64,000 bases of DNA from Blepharisma stoltei (lineage: Eukaryota > Ciliophora > Heterotrichea > Heterotrichida > Blepharismidae): NCBI GenBank assembly GCA_914767885.1, contig CAJZBQ010000036.1, forward strand, positions 1,178,001-1,242,000, written 5' to 3'. The translations under genes were made by a program, and so were the position numbers. The notes below the pieces were generated by a model. That model was not told the origin of the DNA. It worked only from the letters and a program-made list of their open reading frames with translations, and made no database searches. Positions 43,517-53,467 of the stretch are shown here, piece by piece (position 1 is the first letter of the stretch; each line of letters opens with the position of its first letter).

Positions 43517-45667
43517 ATGGGAGTGTGTGCACCTAGAGAGCGTGAATTAGTTAAGCCTTTAAAAGGCAAACTTTTACCACAATCTTCAATAACAAAAACT
43601 TCAAGACTTGATAGTAATTTTAAAAAAAGGCATCACAGAGCAATATGATTTTATAAGAGTAATTGGCTATGGACAATTCGGTACTGTAAGGGAAGCTACC
43701 AAAATAGACAGATTAAACACAGAAACGTCAAATCCGAAGCATTATGCTATAAAATCCATCAGTAAAAGCAGGGTTAGAGACCATTTGGAGCTGCTTCAAA
43801 ATGAATTGTCCATCCTCCAATTGGTGGATCATCCGAATATAATAAAGCTCTATGAGATTTATGAAGATTCTTTATACATCCATCTGGTCACTGAATTATG
43901 TATTGGAGGTGATTTATATGAATATTTATATTTTTTTATTATTTTAGCTGAAAAATCTAAATAAAAATTTTTTATCGAAAATTCATTTTAATAAAATATA
44001 TTGGAAAAAGAAAGCTTAAATGAGCTAGAAGTCGCTAAAATTATGATGAAAATTTTTACTGCAGTAAACCATTTGCATACTATGAGAATTTGCCATAGGG
44101 ATATCAAGCCAGAGAACGTTATGTTTACTGACAAGTCTGAGGACAGAGAGCTGAAGCTGATTGACTTTGGACTTTCTTCAAAATATAGAGATGAGCTATT
44201 AGAAAGTATTGTAGGGACTCCTTACTATCTCGCTCCTGAAGTTTTAAAAGGATCTTATAGTAAAGAATGTGACGTTTGGTCTCTAGGTGTGATGATGTAC
44301 TTGCTGCTGTCAGGAAAGCATCCTTTTAAAGGATCTTCTATGAAAAATCTTTTCCGCCATATTTATAACTGTCAATACAACTTTTCAGAGCCGACATGAA
44401 GCAAAATATCAAACCAGGCGAAAAATCTTATACAGAGAATGTTTACAAAAAATCCGAATAATCGGATAACGATTTCAGAAGCTCTTAGGCATGATTGATT
44501 TACCATTGTAAAATCAAATGCAGAGCCAAAAATTAGCTTATTCTACCAAGTCATAAAAAGTAATTTTGGTCTTTATAATATTCTTATAAAATTTTGAATA
44601 GAAAAAATTTAGAAATATTTCTAAAGTATTAGAATAATAAAATAAATTTTAATTTTTAGAATAATCTTCAAGTTTGTCTATTACTGGAGATTTAGAAATA
44701 TTTTCATCAATAAAACGAAATAAAGCTAAAAGCAAGCTATGGCAAGTCGCTATGAAAGTTCTTGTAAGAAATTTATCTTCTGAACAAATTGATGATCTGA
44801 AAAATATCTTTTTTGAAATTGATGAAAGGAAAACTGGGTTTGTGACAGCTCACGACATATAAGACTTTCCCTAGAATACGCTTAAGAATTTTAATAAAAA
44901 TAACTTGATAATGCATTGGGCAATTTATATAAAAATATATAGAAGTCTGTATGAATAAAAATGGCTATGAGTTGGCAAGAGAAGAATTTATTGAGCTAAC
45001 ATCAAAAATAGAAGAAATAGGGCGAGGAAGATTAAATTATACACAGTTTTTAATAGCTGCATTAGATAGAAAAAAGATTTTCGAAGAAGAAATTCTGTGG
45101 GAAGTTTTCAGAGTTTTCGATCATGTAAATCATATATAGGACGGAAATGGATTTATAAATTTGACTGATTTGAAATTTGCATTAGAAAAAGCTGGGTGCT
45201 ATATTTCTGACAATGAATATCAAGATATAATAGAAGAATTTCAGCTTAAATACTGCCAAAAATTATAGAGAGGTTTCCTCTATATAGCGCTGAAAGCGCA
45301 GACATTTTCCCAGAGCTTTCCAAGTTCGTCGACCAAATCGCTTTTTGGTCCGACCAAGGCATTGATTTGGTGCAACCAACCGATAAATTCCGATCAGAAT
45401 TTATCGGCCTTACAGCGCCAAACATAGGAAACTTCTATAGATTATGAAGAATTTAAAAATATTATGGGCTGTAATCTTTATATAGGCTTTTCAGAAGTCC
45501 AAACTGCTGAAAATTCAACATTGCAATCTCCAAATCCAACTACAAGAAGAACAATCAGAAAGCTTTCCAATCGAAAATTAACGACACGGAGGGCATCTGT
45601 AATTGAAGCTGTAAAACGAGTGAGAAGAGCTACTGATGTGCCAAGAGCTGTCAAAGACAGTATATAA
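43517..45667 (+). CDS. Calcium-dependent protein kinase (CDPK), four IESs and one 15-nt intron
   Basis: MGVCAPRE (myristoylation start). Kinase domain: IGYGQFGTVREAT, YAIKSISKSRV, CHRDIKPENVMF, DFGLSSKY, GTPYYLAPEVL, DVWSLGVMMYLLL. A junction region (SSIKRNKAKSKLWQVAMKVL) follows, then EF-hands: IFFEIDERKTGFVT, a degenerate hand (KIEEIGRGRLNYTQFLIAAL), a good hand after an intron (FRVFDHDGNGFINLTDL) and a degenerate fourth (EFQLKYCQKLDYEEFKNIM). Basic tail. Frames require one A fewer at the A7 run near 43625, one base at ~44665, and two bases at ~44858. These could be assembly errors or mean the gene is decaying. An F3 MITE sits inside the fourth EF-hand region. Confidence 0.83.
43927..43998 (+). 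other. IES, 72 bp, in CDPK
   Basis: Removal gives GDLYEYLLEKESLNELEVAKIM. Confidence 0.88.
44561..44661 (+). other. Probable IES, ~101 bp, in CDPK (join off by one base)
   Basis: TAAT repeat at both borders. Expected product FYQVIKSNSSSLSITGDLEIF needs one extra base. Confidence 0.5.
44872..44939 (+). other. IES, 68 bp, in CDPK
   Basis: TAGAA at both borders. Removal gives RLSLEVCMNKNGYELAREEF. Confidence 0.75.
45125..45139 (+). other. 15-nt spliceosomal intron in CDPK EF-hand
   Basis: GTAAATCATATATAG. Removal turns FDHVNHI-stop into the calcium loop FDHDGNGFINLTDL. Confidence 0.92.
45264..45437. mobile_element. F3 MITE (174 bp) as an IES in CDPK
   Basis: Terminal inverted repeats TATAGAGAGGTTTCCTCTAT and its imperfect complement (GGAAACTTCTATAG). 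TATAG at both borders. Removal gives LKYCQKLDYEEFKNIMGCNL. Near-identical to the nested copy at 59660-59836. Confidence 0.9.
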
Positions 45668-45800
45668 CACTCATCAATGGATATTTCCTTAATTTTTGTT
45701 ATTTTATATCAAAATAACACTAAAAATCATATTTCTTCATAATCCTTCAGACTTTTATCCTCCTCTTAAAAATGAAAATTAAATTTATTTGTTTTAATAA

Positions 45801-48800
45801 ATGGCGGACTTTTCAGAAGCAGGCCCACAAGTAATAGAAATTTGTGAAGGAGGGATTTCTCTATACGGCAAAGACGGCAATCGATACGCAGTTCCAGTTC
45901 CCCAGCAGCTAGTCCAAGTTTTTTACATCTCAGACGGATTAATATTGAAATGTAAAGCTGAAAAGAAATTCCATCATTCTCAAGTCCTTGGCTCCGCTGC
46001 AATTACAGCCCCTTTATATACTTATTTAGTCTTAACCAAGCATCCTTATAGTGATTTATACCCTTTGGCAGATATCCAAAAAAATTTGTGGGTGTCTACA
46101 CACATTGATATTGTTTATACAAGTAAAAGGTTCCCATTATTTATTGCTTATGATAGCTCTATAAATAGTCATGCTATTTATCTGATAAGGGTAAATTTAT
46201 ATTTTTTCTATAAGAATTAGCTATTTGGCTTATTATTTTAAAAATTATTATAATCATATAGATATAGTTTAGAGCTGCTTAATAAAGAAACCATTGATAT
46301 GGCTTCTTTAGATCCTAATAAAAGAGACGATTTTTTCAGCAAACATGTAGGAAGTGAGCCTTTACTTGTAGTAGAAAAAATTTATGAAATTTCTGATAGC
46401 ATGTGTAGGTTTAGTCATATTGATATAGCGGTACCAACTGATCCTCAAGAAATGATGATTTATTTACAAAGCCAAGAAAAAATCAGAATTTTAAGGTATA
46501 GATTGGAAAATGATAAAGGGTTTCCTTATAACTGCATTGAAGAAATTTCTGCAATAGAAAACGCTATAGAGTTCAAAACTGTTAAAAGAAGCTGCTTTAT
46601 TTCTCACAAGCAGCCAATAAATACAGAAACCCCTACTTTATCATTCTTTTTAAGCCAAACCCAAGAATTTTCGTCATTTTTATACGTCTACTCAAAATCC
46701 CACGAAATTCATATTTATGATGGCCAATACCTCCTCTGCGTCTTATCTCCTTCAGACATCACCCTTTCCCCATCAGAAAATTCTCTGACCTCCTGCATGA
46801 CAATCCCAATCGAAATAAACCATTCCCTAATAAAAAAATGCATGGGTGTTCTCTATTTAATCCTCCCTCCATCTCTTTACCAAACCATCCAAGCAGATCT
46901 CATTCATAGGCTCCTCACAAGCAGGATAAGGACTGAAAATGACAATTTTCCAGACAAAGGAAAAGACAAATCTAACGAATGAGCCTTATTTTCATCACTA
47001 ATTATAAGCTTGCTAAAAGAATCAAAAAATAAAACTGACTCAAAAAGGCCAAGGCTTGCATATAGCAATGAAGCTGCAGGAGAAAGTGACAGCTTGTGGG
47101 ATAATTTATTAAGTTCTAGATTTCATTTTGAAAATAAACCACATTTTAAGAAAATATTCCCTGAACATTTTTCGGAAACTTTGATAAGAGGGAATGAAGG
47201 GATTAGCCTTGAGCTTAAAACATGCCCTAGTATTCTATTATAAATGAATTTTAAATAGAAATTTTGTGAAAAATATAAGATTTAATTAAATTTTTATTGT
47301 AAAATTTTATTAGAAAATAATACTTTTACAAGGCATATTTTTACAATTTTAAAAGCGTGGCATTTATTGTATGAAGATATGAAGTTAGATATGTTTGAAA
47401 GGTCAGCTATGGTAGATTTAGGTGGCTTGATTTATGTGATTTCAAGGCAATTAGGAAAATATGGAACAAATTTAGCTGAATATTATTATAGTGAAATAAA
47501 AGATACCAAAGAAATGTATAGAGAAAGTGGGGAAAACATAGAAAAATACCTAGAAGCAAATGTCGAAATCGAAGATTTCGACCTTCCAAATATTTACTCC
47601 TGGCTTAAATCTGTCTTAAATAACCAAAATCCTCCGCAAATGCCAATTCTCCTAGAGAAAACTCGCAAAATCTGCCGAATTTTTGAATGTCTATCAATAT
47701 ACCACCCGTTAACCTACAATTTCATATCAAGCACTAAAGAAGACACAAACATGGACTCCGATTTGGCTCTTTCCCAGTCATTCCCTATCTTAACCTACAG
47801 CTTAAATCCTTACTCCCCCTCATCCTTGATCGAACGACGGTGAGTCGTTCGATCAAGGATGGGGTAAAAAAAATATATATATATATTGTTTTTATTTACT
47901 TTTAAATAAGAGTGTTAAGAGTATTTAATAATTATTTTTACAGCAAAAAATTGAATTAATTTCATAAAAATACCAATTTTTTATATGCTAATTTATTAGT
48001 TACCCCTTTAAATTGTATAAATTTTAATTTGTTCCTTATTAAATTATTTATTTTTTTTTTTAAAATTTTAAAGAATCTCTATTTTATTAGATTATTGAGT
48101 TTTTAAGCCTAGGCTGATGACTAAATCACTTCGAATGGTTGATTCCGAAGCTTTCTGTCGTCTCAAAGCTTCTGAAAACAACTTCATTATGTACATCTTC
48201 CCAAGCTTTTGATAACTAATATATATTTATATATATATAAAAATTTGCATGATATGAAAATCATTCGATCAAGGATGGGGATTTAAGATTTAAGATTACG
48301 ATAACACTTTGTCGACCCCCACTTAGCTTAGGATCTGACAATACAAGCTCATCCTTCCTGAATTCCATCACTGGCTAACAGCTCTGAACAACGGTAGGTG
48401 GAATCGGCCTAACCGTCGAACCGTTGCAGTAGCCTATGACCTAGACGAGTCTCTCTTCCTCCCTTGAAGTTGATTCAAGTACACCAGGAACTGCCGAAGC
48501 AGTTCCAGCGCCAATATCCTTCAGAAAGACTGAACTTCCCTCACTAGGATGACCTTTAGGGGACAATGACCCTAATTCATGCGCTCCATTTTTAATTGTG
48601 AGGATGGGATTAATTTTGCCAATTTTTAAGAAATTTTACAGTCAATCGTTCGATCAAAGATGGGGGGGAGTTACCAGAAGAAAATAATTTCCCTTAATTC
48701 CTCTTCTCCTTTTGAAAAAATCATTGAAATTTTGGTCAATGAAAATTTTACTGAGCTTAATTTACAAAGTTTATAAATAAAATGGCTTTCACTCAAGCGA

Positions 48801-51800
48801 AGTTAGCTCCGCTAACTTTCTCTCACTCAAGCAATTTTATTTATGGGGTTGGGTTTTTACCTCGAGAACTTCTGCACAGCAACAGCAGTTTAACTTTGGG
48901 GATAACCAGAGGAACTGCTCCTCAGTGCACTCAAGACCTTGAGTTTTTACCCCTCAGCACACCCGAAGGAAGGTGGACCCTCAGGCAGAACACGCGCAGG
49001 AGCTGAGTCGAAATAAAGTCGTGGCGGCAGCGAAGCCCGTCGAAGCTGAAACGCCTTATTTGTCCGTGCCCTGGTGATAAAAAGGGATCGATCCAGAGGT
49101 TCACAGGCCTGACACGTGTACAAATATGGCGGCAGCTCTGGAGTTGGCTAACCCGTAGTGGACGTTAAGTGTTATAAATTCTAAGTTAAGTTAAGATTTA
49201 CAAAGTTTACCGCCTGCATTTTCTCTTATTATATATGAAATTATTAGAAAAATCCAATTAAATCCGCCAGCTAGCTCAAATACGTGGCCAAAAGAAGCCC
49301 TGGAGTTTATACATAGGGTAGATATACATTTAAATAATGAGCTGGTTGAAGAAAAACATATAACACTGAAAGGGCAGCCTTTTGAGGAACAATATGAACA
49401 GATCCTTAAGCTAGAGCTAGACAAAGAAGAAGACTTGGGGAGTGGTCTTGTAGAATATAGTAATCTAAATTAAAAAATAATGATAAAATTTCTATAATTT
49501 TTATAGTAAATCCAATAAAAATTCGGTATATATTTTTCCGAATGATTTGAGACTTGAAGAAGCCCAATGCATGCTTGATGTAACAAGAGCTATAAAAATG
49601 AGACTCCCCGACAATGTCGTCTCTGAAGAACAATTTGAAGCTGAAAAGCACAACTTACTCTACAAAATCTGCTTAAAAAGAGCTTCTACCGCTATTGGAT
49701 ATGGCGCACTCACTTTAGGGACCTCCAAAGCTTCCCCTACCTCTGCGTCCCAAGTCCCTCAAATTAATTTTTCCGCCTTTTTGCCTCCGAATTTTGACGT
49801 AAAAATGAATATGCCTCAAAATGAGCTAGAAACCCGAGAAAAAGATTTTATGGTTTGGCCGAAATTTCATATAGGTGTAGCAACTGGTCTAAAAATGCTT
49901 TCAGAAAATCCTAAAGATTATGTAAAAAATCGGCAATGGATTACTTATCATAGAGGAGAAGAAGAATCTAATGAGCATGCTGGGTTTATTTTTTCCCTTG
50001 GACTATTAGGGCAGCTAGAAGCTCTGCATGACCTAGACATTTACCGTTATTTAAGAGCTGAACAAGAATCAATTATTTTTTTTAATTTTTTTATTAATTT
50101 TAATGCCAAATTTTAGAATTTTTTTTTAAAAATCAATTATTATTGCAATTTATTTAGGAACAGCTGCCTCTGCATTAGGCTCAATGGACGAAAAAATAAT
50201 GAGGCTTCTAAGGATTTCTATAGCCTTTTTAATCCCTCCTGGTCAAGTATAGGTAGCAACTCCACACCCCCACCCCCCTTTCACAGATGGCACCCCCACC
50301 CCCCCTCTCGGGTTTATTCTATAGAAGTAATTGATAGGAAATAAGCAAAATAAATTAAATATAACCCAATTAAAACACTATATTGATAAATTAAGTCCAC
50401 AAATTACTTTATATTTATGATTAATTAGAAAATATATTAAATTTGTTTTTTATATTTATAAATATAATGCCAAAGACACAGATAATGGCATTAATTATTA
50501 AATGAGCCAAGCACAACACAATAACTTGCATTAAATTTATTGATTCATGCATTAAAGCTAATCTAATGTCCATTGTGCAAGGATTGCAGGACTGAATTGG
50601 TAACAGGATTCAATAGTGGTAATAAAAATAGCATTTGCTATTGTCAGTTTTACTTTTGGATCTCTAATTCGACTTTTAGCCATTGTTCCACAAAGTTCAT
50701 AAATATATGCAGGATATATTGCTAATTAATACCTTAAACTTAAACTTAAACTTAAACTTACAGGGTGGCGTCTGCCTTATTGGTTACGCAGTCACCAAGG
50801 ACCTACCCATACGGGTGGTTCATCCGCTTTGCGCCGTCTTCAGCTTCGCCTTGATTGAATTGGGACAATGATTTGCTGGGCGAATTTCAGCTCTGACACC
50901 GTCTTTCTTCTCCTTCAGCGCCTGACGCCATGGCACTTCTGAAGTGTGGGGTTCTGCTTCGTACGTCTCCTCCTTCCCTTTCGGGTCCAGTTTTGAGTGG
51001 GCGGACTATGGACTTCTGCGGCTGCTGCATGAGTCACGAGGTTGGCCAACCAAAAATTCCAAAAAATGGAATTTCTGTTCAACCTTTCGGCAAATGGAAA
51101 AATCTGGATCCCGGGACGTAACACCCGGTTTCACGCTAGGCAGTTGCCCGATCGCTCTGGGTATTACCTGCAGAGTCAGCTGGGCTTGCCCTTTCCAAAT
51201 CCAAACCTTCCTTTCCCTCGAGGTAAAACCCACCTTGAAATTGGACTGAGGGCTAGGCTCTGTACATTACCAGAATTGCTTACCTAGCATTGCTGTCCAT
51301 TTCTGGATTGTTAAAACCTTGCCGGAGCTAATTAATACCAAAGATCATTATTATGCTTGCTAACAAATTTTCATATGTGGTGTGCTTAGTAGTTATAGGA
51401 AATTCTCACCTCATTCCACCTACTCCTTAATCGATTGTGCTACGCTATGTGGATATTGTATAAATCAGTAATTTTGAACATTTAAAATAATAATTTATTT
51501 ATGACGTCTGCTCTAAATTAGCATTTGACATATATTTATGCTATATAAGGGGGGTGGGGGTGCCATTTTTTTAGGGGGGTGGGGGTACCGTTAAAAAGGG
51601 GGGGTGGGGTTGTGGGGTTGCGACCTATGCTTGACACCCTCCTTTTGTAGATATTGATATAAAACTTACACAAGAGGCTGCATCTATGATGGGATTTGGG
51701 CTATTATATAAAGAATCAGGAAATCGCCAGGTAACTGAAATGCTGCTGGTACAGCTGGGCAGAAAAGCATTGACTAATAAAGACATTGAAAGAGAAGGGC

Positions 51801-53413
51801 TATCATTGGCTGCAGGTTTGGCTTTAGGAATCGTAAATTTGGCTTCTGAAGGGAAAACACCTGGTCTTGAAGATTTGGTAATTGATGAAAGACTTATTAG
51901 ACTTTTTGAAGGAGGAAGAAGAATGGCGCCTCCTAAAATTTTGCAGACTGGCTATCTTATGAGTGAGTCTGCTAAATGTAGTGTCGCAAAAGAAGGCGAT
52001 AATATTGTTACTACGATCACAGCGCCTGGAGCATTGCTGGCATATGCCCTGATACACTTGAAGTCAAATAATGCATTAGTTGCAGAAAAAATTGAAATTC
52101 CGACAACATTTTATGCACTGGAGTGGGTTAGGCCAGAACACGTTATGATCAAAATTTTAGCTAAAAATTTAATTTTATGGGACTCTATACAAGCTACAAA
52201 AGACTGAATTTATTCTCAAATTCCGGAAATAATCAGATTTTGCTTTGAAAATGACCTAAAAACAGTCCAAAATTCGTTCCAAGAGCGAGGAGAAATCGAT
52301 TTTAACGCTATTTCCAATTCTTATCTTTATATAATTGGAGGTGCCTTGCTTTCTCTTGGCTTTAAATATGTGGGAAGTGGAGATACTACGGTTGCAGCCT
52401 TGATTTCTGATGAAATTTTGAAAATTAAAGACTTAAAAGCGACAGTTTTAGGAGGACCAGTAGATTTTACAGACCAAAATAAGAACTCCGTAGAGAAACA
52501 TGCGTTATTTACTGTCATTTGTGCAGGAGCTTTAGCATTAGGATTGGTAATGGCTGGGACTGGGGATTTGTCGACGTTCAAAATCATAAAATTGATTAGA
52601 AAACGTGTGGAAGGAGACTATGGGTTTAATATGGCTCATCATATGGCAGTTGGGTTTTTATTTATGGGAAATTGCCAATATTCGTTTTCTAGCTCAAATT
52701 TTGCAATAGCTGCATTACTAGCTTCAATTTATCCAAAATTCCCAGCGACTTCTGCAGATAACAGACACCATTTGCAAGCATTTCGACACCTTTATGTACT
52801 TGCTTTAGAAAAAAGGCTATTAGTCACCAAAGATGCTGACACAAAAATCCTTGCCCATGTCCCTATAGAAGTCGAGTATTCTGATATAGGCACAAGGACA
52901 GAAAATTCCCCATTTTTATTAAGGCCTTTAAATCTTGTCAAACAGCTAAAAGTTGTAGGGAAAGATTATTATAATTACAACTTAGACATCAAAGCAATTC
53001 CAAAGCTAGTTTTATATACAAAAAGGCAGATAGCTGCACATGAGCTAGAAAGTGGAGCTTGGAATTGGCTTAAAAAGCTAGGGACTGCAAGCCCTGAAGA
53101 AATAGAAAACTGGATTGGGAGTGCGAGTACTCCAGAGAAGTTTATTGAAACCCAAGAAATTATAATTCCTCAGTTTTTAGATCAACAAGACAGAATTAAG
53201 AAAAACACGATCTTATTCAAACTCCTGCAATTTTGTATCTCCCAAAACAAGCCAGAGCTGATTTCACAGTTGTTTTCTATATTTTATTCTCAAAACAACG
53301 ATTTTGAATGTGTCCTTGCATTTTACAAAAAATTAGCAATAGATTACCAAGACTCCTCTTATAGCGCTCTACAAGAATTCATATCTTCAGCATTATTAAG
53401 CCAATCTTTTTAA
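45801..53413 (+). CDS. APC1: Anaphase-promoting complex subunit 1 (APC1), seven insertions
   Basis: Reassembled protein of roughly 1,350-1,400 residues. N-terminal beta-propeller-like part (MADFSEAGPQVIEICEGGIS), middle part with the APC1 signature LPPAFSLIIYEIIRKIQLNPPAS then FPNDLRLEEAQCML. Proteasome/cyclosome (PC) repeats follow (HAGFIFSLGLLGQLEALHDL; EAASMMGFGLLYKESGNRQV; LSLAAGLALGIVNLASEGK; HHMAVGFLFMGNCQYSFSSS) and the diagnostic HHLQAFRHLYVLALEKRLLV. Largest APC/C scaffold; works in mitotic ubiquitin ligation. Insertions: short IESs (46200, 47236, 49456, 50074), an F2 MITE with nested SINE (47811), a type 2 SINE (48772) and the 1.4-kb F4 element (50248). All except the first have unambiguous joins. 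Confidence 0.9.
46200..46262 (+). other. IES, ~63 bp, in APC1 (edges ambiguous)
   Basis: The frame stops after LIRVNLYFFYKN. Removal to ~46263 gives LIRVNLYSLELLNKETIDM. Alternative TAs within 15 bp also keep the frame. Confidence 0.6.
47236..47349 (+). other. IES, 114 bp, in APC1
   Basis: Removal gives LKTCPSILKAWHLLYEDMKLD. Confidence 0.85.
47811..48671 (+). mobile_element. F2 MITE (861 bp) in APC1, with nested SINE-like type 4
   Basis: TA-CTCCCCCTCATCCTTGATCG, hairpin of GTCGTTCGATCAAGGATG at the left, two spaced GATCAARGATGGGG copies at the right (48268 and 48652), then GGGGAGT-TA. Removal gives SLNPYQKKIISLNSSSPFEK. A reverse SINE-like block (tail repeat GATTTAAGATTTAAGATT at ~48283, body to ~48600) is nested in it. 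Confidence 0.85.
48772..49207 (+). mobile_element. SINE-like type 2 in an APC1 exon, removable as a 436-bp IES
   Basis: Body 48774-49195, flanked by the 14-bp duplication ATTTACAAAGTTTA (48760-48773 and 49196-49209). Starts TAAATAAAATGG with a 5' hairpin closing at TTTTATTTATGG; tail CTAAGTTAAGTTAAG. Cutting at the last TA of each duplication restores LNLQSLPPAFSLIIYEI. Confidence 0.92.
49456..49528 (+). other. IES, 73 bp, in APC1
   Basis: Removal gives SGLVEYIFPNDLRLEEAQCM, matching the conserved APC1 DLRL block. Confidence 0.9.
50074..50137 (+). other. IES, 64 bp, in APC1
   Basis: An 11-bp direct repeat AATCAATTATT spans both borders. Removal gives RAEQESIIIAIYLGTAASALG. Confidence 0.88.
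50248..51647. mobile_element. F4 long-TIR G-rich element (1.4 kb) in APC1
   Basis: Left TIR: TATAGGTAGCAACTCCACAC followed by two CACCCCCACCCCCC blocks. Right TIR: its complement, GGGGGGTGGGGGTGCCAT, GGGGGGTGGGGGTACCGT and GGGGTTGCGACCTATGC. TA at 50248 and 51648. Removal gives FLIPPGQVDIDIKLTQEAASMM. A type 3 SINE is nested inside. No transposase ORF. Confidence 0.9.
50734..51326 (-). mobile_element. SINE-like type 3 nested in the F4 element
   Basis: Target duplication GCTAATTAATACC (50721-50733 and 51327-51339). The tail repeat TTAAACTTAAACTTAAAC at its left end shows it is on the minus strand. GC-rich 593-bp body. The overlapping ORFs in all frames here are not genes. Confidence 0.85.
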
Positions 53414-53467
53414 GAATTATTAATAAAAATAATGAAGCTTTGTAGCTAATCCTTTTCATAATAAAAT

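Noticed and set aside
43600-43640. Programmed frameshift in CDPK
   Set aside because: The break sits on an A7 run with no slippery-site or structure evidence; assembly error is simpler.
50683-50871. Small gene starting MFHKVHKYMQD
   Set aside because: It runs across the SINE target duplication and tail repeat inside the F4 element.
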